Below are positions 1 through 7,188 of a DNA stretch of 64,000 nt, one piece after another. Source of the DNA: Allobosea sp. Leaf344 (lineage in GTDB: Bacteria; Pseudomonadota; Alphaproteobacteria; Rhizobiales; Beijerinckiaceae); the NCBI RefSeq assembly GCF_001426225.1, contig NZ_LMRT01000014.1, positions 1,004,327 to 1,068,326 of the forward strand, read 5' to 3'. Below the pieces are notes generated by a model. The model made no database searches and was not told the DNA's origin. It saw only the letters and a list, made by a program, of their open reading frames with translations. Each line of letters opens with the position of its first letter. The first letter of the stretch is position 1. The position numbers and the translations under genes are program-made.

Positions 1-51
1 GACGATCATCCCCACGCATTGAGTCAATTGCGTGAAGGTAGCCAGACACGT

Positions 52-267
52 CTAGAGTGCGAAACCCGGCCGGGCCGCCTCGCCCGGACGCCGCGCGGCA
101 GCCGCCGCATTCAGCCTGGGCGCGCTCTGGCCGCGATCATGACCGGTCACGCAGTCATATTGCAGCATCGCCTCGAGCAAAATGGCCCGGTCCGTCTCAT
201 TGGCGGTCTCGAGCAGTTTCAGGGCGCGATGATAATCGAGAGGCGAGCGGATCGTGATCGAGCCCAT
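52..267 (-). CDS. small hypothetical protein under an EcfG-type promoter
   Basis: This encodes 71 residues that I do not recognise. The first 45 residues look helical and acidic, and the tail is rich in alanine and arginine. The ATG at 267 was chosen over an upstream start because AGGTG lies just before it and because an exact GGAAC-N16-CGTT promoter ends about 36 nt upstream, at 303-327. There is no signal peptide or membrane segment. The promoter suggests induction by the general stress response. The existence of the gene rests mainly on that promoter, so confidence is moderate. Confidence 0.5.
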   Translation of the reverse strand: MGSITIRSPLDYHRALKLLETANETDRAILLEAMLQYDCVTGHDRGQSAPRLNAAAAARRPGEAARPGFAL

Positions 268-302
268 GATGCACCTGTGCGGCGGTGAGGTCCTCCCGCG
301 CC

Positions 303-327
303 AACGCATCGCGGGCGCTTTGGTTCC
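303..327 (-). promoter_or_regulatory. EcfG-type general stress promoter (GGAAC-N16-CGTT)
   Basis: On the minus strand GGAAC (327-323) and CGTT (306-303) are separated by exactly 16 nt, which is the known alphaproteobacterial EcfG consensus. It points at the small gene starting at 267. Sequence match only. Confidence 0.65.
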
Positions 328-354
328 ATGGAATTTTACGGGGGCCGTGCAGCC

Positions 355-1386
355 CTAGGGCAGGCGGAACAGCGCTGCTTCGTCGGCCGTCTCGCGGAGC
401 CCCTTATAGGAGGCGTGGCGCAGCTTTCCGTCGCCCGTCCAGCCGCGGAAGGCGATCTCCGCCGCCAGCTTCGGCCGCACCCAGACCACGCCCTTGCGCG
501 TCATCTTCGCAGCGGGCTTGTCGGCCCTGATCCGGTCGAGACGCTGCCGCAGCGCGGTGGCCGTGGCATGGGTGAAGCCCGTGCCGACGCTGCCGACATA
601 GGCCAGCCCGTAATTGCCCTGCGCGGCGAGCAGCAGGCCGCCCATGCCGCCCAGCGCCGCCGGGGACGGCTCATAGCCGAGGATCAGGAAGGTCTCGGTC
701 TGGATGCACTTGATCTTGAGCCAGTCGCCGCCCCGGCCCGGACGATAGGGCGCGTCGCGGCGCTTCGCGATGATGCCTTCCAGCCCCAGCCGGCAGGCCT
801 GGGCGAGGAACGCCGCAGGGTCGCCCTCCACCTCCTCGCTCAGCCGGATGCCGGCGCCACCCGCTCCCGCATCGAGCTCGCCTTCTAGGATCCGCCGCCG
901 GTCGTCCTGCGGCATGCGCTGCAGGTCGTGGCCGTTGAGGTAGAGCAGGTCGAAGGCGTAGAGCACCGCCGCCCCGGCCTCGCGCCTGCCGCCCCGGCCG
1001 CCGAGCGCCGCCTGCAGGGCGCCGAAATCGGAGGCGCCGCGCGCGTCCAGCACGACCGCCTCCCCGTCGAGGATGAAGCTCGCCGCCGGCATGGCGCGCG
1101 CCGCCGCCTCGATGGTCGGGAAGCGATGCGTCCAGTCATGGCCGCCGCGCGTGATGATCCGCACCGCGTCCAGCCGCTTATGCACAGCCAGGCGATAGCC
1201 GTCCCATTTCACCTCGAAGGCCCAGTCGGGTCCCGCGGGCGGCCTCGCGCTCAGCAGGGCAAGGCAGGGCTCGACCCGATCCGGCATCGGATCGGCGAAG
1301 AGATCGACCTCGCCGGCCGGCCGGGCTCGCCCGCTGCGGACGATCTCCACGGCCGGTCCGGCGCGCAACACGCGACGCGCACACAT
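355..1386 (-). CDS. stand-alone ATP-dependent DNA ligase, LigD/LigC ligase-domain type
   Basis: This 343-residue protein is probably an ATP-dependent DNA ligase that seals nicks or breaks in the cytoplasm. The nucleotidyl-transfer motif KWDG (K60 to G63, K60 being the AMP-accepting lysine) is followed by an EGIIAKR motif IV, a WLKIKC motif V and a C-terminal OB-fold region. It lacks the nuclease and primase domains of full LigD, and no Ku gene is visible. The ATG at 1386 is preferred over a GTG at 1398 because GGAG lies about 8 nt before it and the upstream start would overlap that site. A near-EcfG promoter lies just upstream. The family is clear; a role in non-homologous end joining is inferred. 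Confidence 0.85.
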   Translation of the reverse strand: MCARRVLRAGPAVEIVRSGRARPAGEVDLFADPMPDRVEPCLALLSARPPAGPDWAFEVKWDGYRLAVHKRLDAVRIITRGGHDWTHRFPTIEAAARAMPAASFILDGEAVVLDARGASDFGALQAALGGRGGRREAGAAVLYAFDLLYLNGHDLQRMPQDDRRRILEGELDAGAGGAGIRLSEEVEGDPAAFLAQACRLGLEGIIAKRRDAPYRPGRGGDWLKIKCIQTETFLILGYEPSPAALGGMGGLLLAAQGNYGLAYVGSVGTGFTHATATALRQRLDRIRADKPAAKMTRKGVVWVRPKLAAEIAFRGWTGDGKLRHASYKGLRETADEAALFRLP

Positions 1387-1415
1387 ACGCAACTCCACAA
1401 CGCAACGGAGTCGCG

Positions 1416-1440
1416 AACCGGCGGCTGAGCGAATCGTTCC
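1416..1440 (-). promoter_or_regulatory. near-consensus EcfG promoter (GGAAC-N16-GGTT)
   Basis: On the minus strand GGAAC (1440-1436) is followed after 16 nt by GGTT (1419-1416), one mismatch from CGTT. It ends 30 nt before the preferred ligase start at 1386. Just upstream lies a 14-bp palindrome at 1451-1464 (CCGGAGGCCTCCGG). Functional status is inferred. Confidence 0.4.
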
Positions 1441-1474
1441 GTCTGCGGCGCCGGAGGCCTCCGGGCCGCGGCGC

Positions 1475-1987
1475 TCAAGACGCGGCGGAAACCCGATGCC
1501 GGGCCATGTGCTGCAGGAAATCCATCTTGCCGAGATCCAGCCCGGCCCTGCGCAGCAAAGCGTAGGCCATGGTCACGTGGAAGAAGAAATTCGGCATGAT
1601 CCAGTCGCGGATATCCTCTTCGGAGGACATCGCGAACCGCACGCCATTGGGCAAGGTGAGGTCGACGGGACGCTCGGCCGGAGCCCAATCCGTCGGGCCG
1701 GCCTGATCGAGATGGGACCGCACGGCGGCGATGCGCTCCCGGACCTCCGCGAGCGAACGATAGGTCGCCTCTTCGAGAGGCAGGGTCTTCCCGGCCACCT
1801 GGTTCAGCGCCAGGAGCACCTGGTTGAGAGCGACGCGCAGTTGCAGCTCCAGCGGGAACATGTCCTCGGCCAGCCTCTCGCCGAGCACGCCGTCGGCCAT
1901 CCCGGCCCGCTGGGCCTTGCCGATGAGATGATCGAGCGTGCCGAGCATGTCGGCGAAGCTGGCATGCGCCGCGTGAGCATAGGACAT
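1475..1987 (-). CDS. DUF1993 family protein
   Basis: A 170-residue cytoplasmic protein matching the DUF1993 family, whose members are predicted four-helix proteins of the DinB-like fold class with no settled function. Typical features are the N-terminal helix around FADMLGTLDHLIGKA and the C-terminal segment ending in a phenylalanine-rich FFFHVTMAYALLR stretch followed by KMDFL. Length fits the family. It is divergent from the small gene at 2109, so the roughly 120 bp between them probably holds both promoters. No signal peptide is seen. The family call is good but the role is unknown. Confidence 0.8.
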   Translation of the reverse strand: MSYAHAAHASFADMLGTLDHLIGKAQRAGMADGVLGERLAEDMFPLELQLRVALNQVLLALNQVAGKTLPLEEATYRSLAEVRERIAAVRSHLDQAGPTDWAPAERPVDLTLPNGVRFAMSSEEDIRDWIMPNFFFHVTMAYALLRRAGLDLGKMDFLQHMARHRVSAAS

Positions 1988-2108
1988 GGCGCCTGTTCTG
2001 GCAGAACGCGGCCTCCGGCGCCACGAAAAGCCGCCCTCGCGAGGTCACAAAATGACCACGCCGAGCGGGTCCGCTCCGAAGGTGACTCGACAAGGGAAGG
2101 ACCGTGCG

Positions 2109-2336
2109 ATGGACAAAGAGCTGGCGAAGGTGATCGCGGACTCGAACAGCGAGGCCGTCGAGCGCGCCAGGCAGGCCGCAGCCGAACCCTCCACGCTCGA
2201 CAGGATCGGCGACACCGCCACGCAGCTCGACACGCTGGACCAGATCGTCGAACTCGGCGGCGTCGTCATCAGCGGCCTGCGGGCCACCGGCGATTGTATC
2301 GCCGCCATCTGCGACGCGGTGCCGACCCTTGATTAG
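2109..2336 (+). CDS. small hypothetical protein
   Basis: A 75-residue protein not recognised from any family. The N-terminal half is charged and probably helical, and the C-terminal half is hydrophobic and glycine-rich with two cysteines near the end. The ATG at 2109 was preferred over upstream starts because AAGGGAAGG precedes it closely. It is the first of three close plus-strand genes (2109, 2367, 2753) with gaps of about 30 and 23 bp, which suggests one operon. No function is proposed. Confidence 0.55.
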   Translation: MDKELAKVIADSNSEAVERARQAAAEPSTLDRIGDTATQLDTLDQIVELGGVVISGLRATGDCIAAICDAVPTLD

Positions 2337-2366
2337 CGCAGGCCCCGCGCCCCGCGGAGTTTCGGC

Positions 2367-2729
2367 TTGAAGGCGCTTCTCGCCGGCCTCTGGGCGATGA
2401 AGGCGTCGCTGTTCGGCTTCTTCGCGGCCTTCGCAGCGAGTTTCCTGAGCTTCGGCTATGTCAGCCTCGTTCTCTACGCCCTGGTCTCGCCTGTGCTGAC
2501 GCAGCTCTATCCGCCGCTGGAAAGCTGGCGTGGCCCCTGGGTCTGGCCGGTCCTGGTCGGCGTCGCGATCCTCTGGTCCTTCAGTTTTCCGATCGCCGGT
2601 GTCGTCGATTTGCGGCTCGCTGCGACCCAGGCGTCGAAGCGAACCCGATGGCTCAGCTACCTCGCCATTCTCTGGCTCGGCGCGCTCGCATCCTGGCTCG
2701 TGGTGCTCGGGCTCAACTGGCCGGGCTAG
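2367..2729 (+). CDS. small integral membrane protein, unknown
   Basis: A 120-residue protein with about three hydrophobic segments, at residues 10-45, 58-82 and 95-118, and almost no catalytic-looking polar residues. The start is a TTG at 2367 with GGAG 8 nt upstream; an ATG at 2397 is the alternative and would shorten the first segment. It sits between two other small unknown genes with short gaps and is probably co-transcribed with them. I do not recognise the family. Confidence 0.6.
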   Translation: MKALLAGLWAMKASLFGFFAAFAASFLSFGYVSLVLYALVSPVLTQLYPPLESWRGPWVWPVLVGVAILWSFSFPIAGVVDLRLAATQASKRTRWLSYLAILWLGALASWLVVLGLNWPG

Positions 2730-2752
2730 CCGGTCGCAACAGGAGTTTTCCG

Positions 2753-3385
2753 ATGCAGATTCGACATCTCCGCGTCCTGATCGGCTCTCTGGCGCTCGTG
2801 CTCGCCTCGCCCGCGATCGCCGCACCGAAAATCGTCCTGGACTACCGCAAGCCGACCGACCAGCGACCGCCGGCCGTGACGGCCGAGATTCGCGCCATGC
2901 TCGCCGGCGCCCTGCCCGGCGAGGCGAAGGATGTCACGGTGCTGGACCATCTCCGCGGCAGTTTTTCGCAGCCGGGCTTCAGCGAGGACATCTATCTCGT
3001 CGCCGACAAGGCGCCCGTCGCCGCCCAACCCTTCGCGCAAGGGCCGGCCCAACGTCTGGTCACGATCAGGGAGGGCAGGACCACCGTCTGGAGGCTGCCC
3101 GAGGAGCTGCGCTACCAGCGCATCGCCGGCATGGTCGATGCCGACCGCGACGGCCGTAGCGAGCTTTTGCTGGAAGCCGGCTTCTACAATATGGGGCAAT
3201 CGACCGTCTCGGTCGATCACCTCGCGCTCGCCGCGAATGGGAGCGTCGCCATCCGGCACAGTCTCAAGGACGTCGTCACCGATGGCTGCGACAACCCCGT
3301 CGGCAAGCGCGAGAAGCGCGCGAGCACGATCGCGCTGGGTGATGACGGACAACTCGTGGCGAAGCCGTACAGGCAGCGATGCTGA
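2753..3385 (+). CDS. exported hypothetical protein with a DADRDG motif
   Basis: A 210-residue protein with a clear Sec signal peptide (about residues 1-23, cleaved after an AIA motif), so it is probably periplasmic. Around residue 130 it has a DADRDGRSELLLE segment like the calcium-binding loops of VCBS/FG-GAP repeats, and it has two cysteines in the last third that could form a disulfide. AGGAG lies 7 nt before the ATG. It ends the three-gene plus-strand group. Function unknown; calcium binding is only inferred from the motif. Confidence 0.65.
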   Translation: MQIRHLRVLIGSLALVLASPAIAAPKIVLDYRKPTDQRPPAVTAEIRAMLAGALPGEAKDVTVLDHLRGSFSQPGFSEDIYLVADKAPVAAQPFAQGPAQRLVTIREGRTTVWRLPEELRYQRIAGMVDADRDGRSELLLEAGFYNMGQSTVSVDHLALAANGSVAIRHSLKDVVTDGCDNPVGKREKRASTIALGDDGQLVAKPYRQRC

Positions 3386-3720
3386 TGGCTGCCCCCGGCC
3401 CCGCTCGTCGGCGTGACGCGCCGGCATCGGCGGCACCTAGATCCAGCCGGTGCGCCTGAAGCGGAGATAGAGCAGCGTGCAGACGATGGCGATCACGCCC
3501 AGCCCGATATGGTACTCATGAAGCCGGCAGGGCGTCGCCGCGAAAGCCGCTCGGGCTCTACGGCGACCGAACGGTATGGGCGGCCCGCAAAGTCGTTCCG
3601 ATGCACGGCTGATCGCCGGCTTTCCATGTCGCGCCGAGGTGACGTCGACAATTCTTTCGGCCGAGCCGCAACAATCCACCATTGCGGCAGTTGTCTTATC
3701 GGCACAACCGGAAGTTAGTC
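3386..3720. other. 335-bp gap with no confident gene
   Basis: The minus strand carries an open frame ending at 3437 whose last 28 or so codons encode a hydrophobic stretch plus a basic tail, like a tiny membrane protein, but no convincing start or ribosome site was found. The plus strand should hold the promoter of the response regulator gene at 3721, with CCGGAAG as its likely ribosome site. A GGAAC and a CGTT occur on the minus strand but 21 nt apart, which is too far for an EcfG promoter. Confidence 0.4.
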
Positions 3721-4077
3721 ATGGCAATTCTCGTCCTTGTCGTCGAAGACGAGCCCATCATCCGCATGAACGCCGTCGGCATCATCGAGGACGCCGGATA
3801 TGACGTCGTCGAGGCGTCCAACGCCGACGAGGCCATAACTCTGCTTGAGACGCGCCCGGATATCGGCGCGGTCTTCTCGGATATCGAAATGCCCGCAGGC
3901 TCCATGGACGGGCTGAAGCTGATCCAGGCGATCCGCAGGCGCTGGCCGCCCGCGACTCTCATCCTCGCCTCCGGCCGCGTGTCGCCTTCGGTGGCGGACA
4001 TGCCCCGCGACACCGTCTTCCTCAGGAAGCCCTATACCGAGGATGATCTGATCGCGGCTCTCCCCGCCGCCGCCTAA
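3721..4077 (+). CDS. single-domain response regulator (receiver only)
   Basis: A 118-residue receiver domain with no output domain. It has the acidic pocket around residues 9-11 (EDE), the phospho-acceptor D54 in VFSD, the conserved serine at 84 in LASG and the lysine K103 in RKPYTEDD. Such proteins act by protein contact or as phosphate sinks in signalling. The ATG at 3721 gives the standard receiver N-terminus. The HWE kinase gene converges on it and the two overlap by 4 bp at their 3' ends, so they probably work together, though they cannot share a message. Confidence 0.88.
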   Translation: MAILVLVVEDEPIIRMNAVGIIEDAGYDVVEASNADEAITLLETRPDIGAVFSDIEMPAGSMDGLKLIQAIRRRWPPATLILASGRVSPSVADMPRDTVFLRKPYTEDDLIAALPAAA

Positions 4078-5129
4078 TGGGCGAGCTTCGAGGCCCTGAT
4101 CCGCAGCGTCACGATCAGCCCGCCCTCGGACCAATCATAATCGATCGAGCCGCCGAGCTGGCCGGACACACTGCGTTCGACGAGGCGGCTGCCATAGCCC
4201 TTCGGCCGCTCCCCCTCCCCCACGGCCGGGCCGCCACGCTCCGTCCAGACGATCCTGATATGGTCGCCGTCATTGCCGCCGGAGATGTCGAGCTGGCCGG
4301 TGTCAGCCGACAAGGCGCCGTATTTCAGCGAGTTGGTCGCCAGCTCGTGGAAGACCAGAGCCAGCGTCGTCGCCGTCGCCTCGCCTACGCCCATGCGCGG
4401 AACGGCAACGCGGATGCGCCCGCTGAAGGCGCTCGTCTCCTCATAGGGAGACAAAAGGACAGCCACCAGATCGCCGAGCAGTGCCGCCGTCCCCTGATGT
4501 CCGGGAAGCGGGCGGACCAGATCATGCGCACGACCGAGCGCCGCCAGGCGGGCAGTCAGGTCGCTGGCCATTTCCGTGGCCGTCGTGGTGGAGCGGGACG
4601 TCAGCTGCGTCAGCCCCATCGCGATCGCCAGCAGGTTCTTGACCCGATGGCTCATCTCGCCGGCGAGGAGCTCATGGCCCTCCTCGGCCTGCTTGCGGCC
4701 CGTCACATCGAGAAAGATTCCATAGGCCAGCCCCATATGGACGGCGGCGTCGTCGCCGATGCCGCGCGCCGAGATCCAGCGGATCTCCTCTCCGACCATG
4801 ATGCGGAAATCGATCTCATAGGCGCCGACGATCGCCCGCGTGGCGACGAAGGCCGCGCGGACGCGCTCGCGGTCCAGCGGGTGAACATGCGCCGACAGGT
4901 CCTCGAACGTCACCGAGTCGCTCGGCGGCAGATTCCACAGAGCGAAGCCGTGCTCGTCCATGGCGAATTTGTCGGTCGTCACATTCCACGACCAGAGCGC
5001 GACACCCGCCGCGCTGATCGCCAGGCGCAGGCTGGTTGCGCTCCAGGCGCTCGGATTGGATTGGGGCAAGGGCTGGATGTTCCTGCGAAGCGTGAGAGTG
5101 CCGTCCGATGTATCGGAAATCGACGCCAT
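4074..5129 (-). CDS. HWE-family sensor histidine kinase with PAS domain
   Basis: A 351-residue soluble sensor kinase. Residues about 35-145 form a PAS domain ending in DVTGRKQAEE. The kinase core starts with the phospho-acceptor H161 in SHRVKNLL, followed by the N-box HELATNSLKYG and the WTERGG motif that defines HWE kinases. No membrane segment is present, so the signal is probably cytoplasmic (light, redox or a ligand). HWE kinases are frequent in Hyphomicrobiales and some feed PhyR-EcfG general stress signalling. The convergent receiver gene is the likely partner. The PAS cofactor is not deducible; the cysteine typical of LOV domains was not seen. Confidence 0.9.
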   Translation of the reverse strand: MASISDTSDGTLTLRRNIQPLPQSNPSAWSATSLRLAISAAGVALWSWNVTTDKFAMDEHGFALWNLPPSDSVTFEDLSAHVHPLDRERVRAAFVATRAIVGAYEIDFRIMVGEEIRWISARGIGDDAAVHMGLAYGIFLDVTGRKQAEEGHELLAGEMSHRVKNLLAIAMGLTQLTSRSTTTATEMASDLTARLAALGRAHDLVRPLPGHQGTAALLGDLVAVLLSPYEETSAFSGRIRVAVPRMGVGEATATTLALVFHELATNSLKYGALSADTGQLDISGGNDGDHIRIVWTERGGPAVGEGERPKGYGSRLVERSVSGQLGGSIDYDWSEGGLIVTLRIRASKLAH

Positions 5130-5308
5130 TCCCTAAGACTTTGAGGTGGAGCGCATGAGGGCGACGTGCGCCGGCGAGGAACGCGCCGAAGGCGGCTGGT
5201 CCGGGCCTGGAGATTTGCCTGCCGACATTCCTCCCCCTGAATGCTCGGAACGGGATGACCACGCCCCGGCGCCCGCACTGCACGTCGGTGCGATACCGCG
5301 TCCTGTCT

Positions 5309-5572
5309 CTATCGCAACTGGCTGTCTTTGCTGCCGCGGCGGTTATAGGCCGATGCGAAGGCAGGACGATCCTGTCGCGACTGACAGTCGACGCACAGCA
5401 CGGCGCCGGGCATCGCGACGCGCCGTGCCTCCGGAATTTCCTGGCCGCAATGCTGGCAATGCGTCTCGCCCGGGCCGGTCGGCAGTCGAGAGCGCGCGAG
5501 CCTGACGGCATCGGACACGGAATCGTCGATCTGGTCCTGAACCGCCCCGTCCGGAGCCCAACCGCTGGCCAT
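5309..5572 (-). CDS. DksA/TraR C4-type zinc-finger small protein
   Basis: An 87-residue protein of the YbiI-like DksA/TraR family. The C4 zinc finger is a CxxC pair, 17 residues, then a second CxxC (HCQHC to CVDC), and the N-terminus is a short acidic helix (residues 10-30). The long coiled coil of true DksA is missing, so RNA polymerase binding in the secondary channel is uncertain. The ATG at 5572 has AGGGAGA before it and lies 22 nt after an exact EcfG promoter (5594-5618). Expression in the general stress response is therefore likely. Confidence 0.82.
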   Translation of the reverse strand: MASGWAPDGAVQDQIDDSVSDAVRLARSRLPTGPGETHCQHCGQEIPEARRVAMPGAVLCVDCQSRQDRPAFASAYNRRGSKDSQLR

Positions 5573-5593
5573 GACAAGTCTCCCTGGCAAATC

Positions 5594-5618
5594 AACGGAA
5601 ACCGCCGCGGTCTGTTCC
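5594..5618 (-). promoter_or_regulatory. EcfG-type general stress promoter (GGAAC-N16-CGTT)
   Basis: The minus strand reads GGAAC (5618-5614), 16 nt, then CGTT (5597-5594), an exact consensus. It is placed 22 nt before the start codon of the DksA-like zinc-finger gene, a normal distance for a short leader. Confidence 0.7.
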
Positions 5619-5833
5619 CCTCTGACCGCCACACAGAGGCAGTTGCCGGTCCGCTGAAGAGTGGAGGCCAGTCCCGCGATAAGCCGCCGTCGCGGGAGCG
5701 GCGCAAACCCGACGCTCGCGAACCGCGCAGCCACCGCCTTATCGAAACGATGAATTGGTCGGTCTGTCGGAGTGGGCGGCAGCCGGCGGTGTCGCAGCGA
5801 CCTCCCGCGACCGGCCAGTCCCTGGCAAAACAA

Positions 5834-5910
5834 TGGCGAGCCCGGCTGGATTCGAACCAGCGACCAGCAGCTTAGAAGGCTGCTGCTCTATCCATCTGAG
5901 CTACGGGCCC
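5834..5910 (-). tRNA. tRNA-Arg (TCT)
   Basis: A 77-nt cloverleaf on the minus strand with acceptor arms GGGCCCG and CGGGCTC (one G-T pair), a TTCGAATCC T-loop, anticodon loop CTTCTAA giving anticodon TCT, and an encoded CCA end. It reads AGA codons. Confidence 0.95.
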
Positions 5911-5975
5911 TTCAAGCGCGTGAGCCGCGCCTGTCTCGCTATCATCCGCACCGCGAAAGCCGCGCGGCGCCGGCC

Positions 5976-6281
5976 TCAATGGGTCCACTGCCCCATGCGG
6001 CCATATTTGAAATTATCGGCATAGGCCATCGCGCGCCGCTTCGGCTCGTTGGGCCTCTCGACCCGGAAAGCGATGCCGTTGCGCGTGGCGTAGGCCACCG
6101 CCTCGGCCTCGCTGTCGAACCAGAGCTTGACCTGGCTGTTCATGTCGCCGGAGGCCGTCCAGCCCATCAGCGGCTCGATCTCGCGCGGCCGCTCCGGCTC
6201 GTATTCCAGCAGCCAGCGATCGGTCTTGGCGGTGCCAGATTGCATCGCCGTGCGGGCGGGTTTGTAGATCCGTGCGGTCAT
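5976..6281 (-). CDS. complex I NDUFS4-like protein (ETC complex I subunit region family)
   Basis: A 101-residue protein of the ETC complex I subunit conserved region family, the bacterial counterpart of mitochondrial NDUFS4, an accessory subunit of NADH:ubiquinone oxidoreductase found in alphaproteobacteria. Diagnostic parts are the N-terminal ARIYKPARTAMQSG, the central W-L-E-Y-E-P and LMGWTASGDM segments, and the Y-A-DNF-K-GRMGQWTH end. The ATG at 6281 gives the family N-terminus. It sits between tRNA-Pro and tRNA-Arg on the same strand and may share their transcript. No other nuo genes are in the window, as is usual for this gene. Confidence 0.9.
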   Translation of the reverse strand: MTARIYKPARTAMQSGTAKTDRWLLEYEPERPREIEPLMGWTASGDMNSQVKLWFDSEAEAVAYATRNGIAFRVERPNEPKRRAMAYADNFKYGRMGQWTH

Positions 6282-6340
6282 GATCCGGCTCTGTACCACC
6301 TGCGTTGCATTCGCCCGCCTGCGCGGGACGGCTGAGAGAA

Positions 6341-6417
6341 TGGTCGGGGCACCAGGATTCGAACCTGGGACCCTCTGCTCCCAAAGCAGATGCGCTACCG
6401 GGCTGCGCTATACCCCG
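6341..6417 (-). tRNA. tRNA-Pro (TGG)
   Basis: A 77-nt cloverleaf on the minus strand. Acceptor arms CGGGGTA and TGCCCCG pair, the anticodon loop TTTGGGA gives anticodon TGG, the T-loop is TTCGAATCC and CCA is encoded. It lies about 60 bp upstream of the NDUFS4-like gene. Confidence 0.95.
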
Positions 6418-6519
6418 ACGACCGTTCTCTCGGCGTTGCGGTTGGCTATCACGTCGCACCCTTGCGCCGCAAGGTGAAAGCCCCCGCGCCTCCCCGTCCC
6501 GCCGCCTCCGGCCCCGGGC

Positions 6520-6993
6520 CTAGCGCTTGAACAGCGCGTGCTCCACCCGGTCCCCCGGCTTGATGCCGAGCGTCTCCGAGACCCCGCCATTGATCTCCAG
6601 CACCGACAGCACCGGCTCGCCGGAGGGAATGGTGCGGGTCGAGAGCGGCTCGGTGCGCTCGGCGATGCGGGCGATCGTGCCGTCGGCGCGGATGAACAGC
6701 ATGTCGAGGCTGATGAAAGTGTTCTGCATCCACATCGCCACCGGCTCGACGCGCTTGAAATCGAAGAGCATGCCGCGATCGGCCGGCATGTAGTTGCGGT
6801 GCATCAGCCCCCGCGCGCGCTGCTCCGGCGTGCGCATCACCTCGACCTGGAAGAGATGGCGCTTCTCGCCGCTGACGATCGCCAGGGTCTCGAGCCCGGC
6901 GGCCGGGGCGGCCTGCGCCAGCACGGCCGGCGCGGTGAACGCCAGCGCCATCAGCGCGAGACAGGCGGCAACACAGGTTCTGACGGCGCGCAT
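6520..6993 (-). CDS. exported DUF192 family protein
   Basis: A 157-residue protein with a Sec signal peptide (residues 1 to about 27, ending VLAQA) and a DUF192 domain. The domain motifs are [16 protein letters not shown], the RGMLFDF strand, [15 protein letters not shown] and the C-terminal [21 protein letters not shown]192 proteins are small beta-rich periplasmic proteins of unknown function. Length is typical. It is divergent from the large exported gene at 7189, and the two share a roughly 195-bp intergenic region. Confidence 0.88.
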   Translation of the reverse strand: MRAVRTCVAACLALMALAFTAPAVLAQAAPAAGLETLAIVSGEKRHLFQVEVMRTPEQRARGLMHRNYMPADRGMLFDFKRVEPVAMWMQNTFISLDMLFIRADGTIARIAERTEPLSTRTIPSGEPVLSVLEINGGVSETLGIKPGDRVEHALFKR

Positions 6994-7188
6994 CGCTTCA
7001 CTCCAGGCATCACGGCTCTCTTTAGAGCCAGTCCCGGCCCCGCACCAGAGCAGGATGGCAGCGGCTTTCCGGCGGTTTCACGGCCAGGGCGCGGCCGGGC
7101 GCGGCGGCGGGATCGCCCGCGACGGGCCGTGCCTCTTTCCTTGACCGGCGGCTTGCGGCAGGGTCGCCGCCTCACAGGAGTGACTCGC

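Noticed and set aside
3570-3599. GGAAC and CGTT on the minus strand before a small hydrophobic frame.
   Set aside because: They are 21 nt apart instead of 16-17, so this is not an EcfG promoter.
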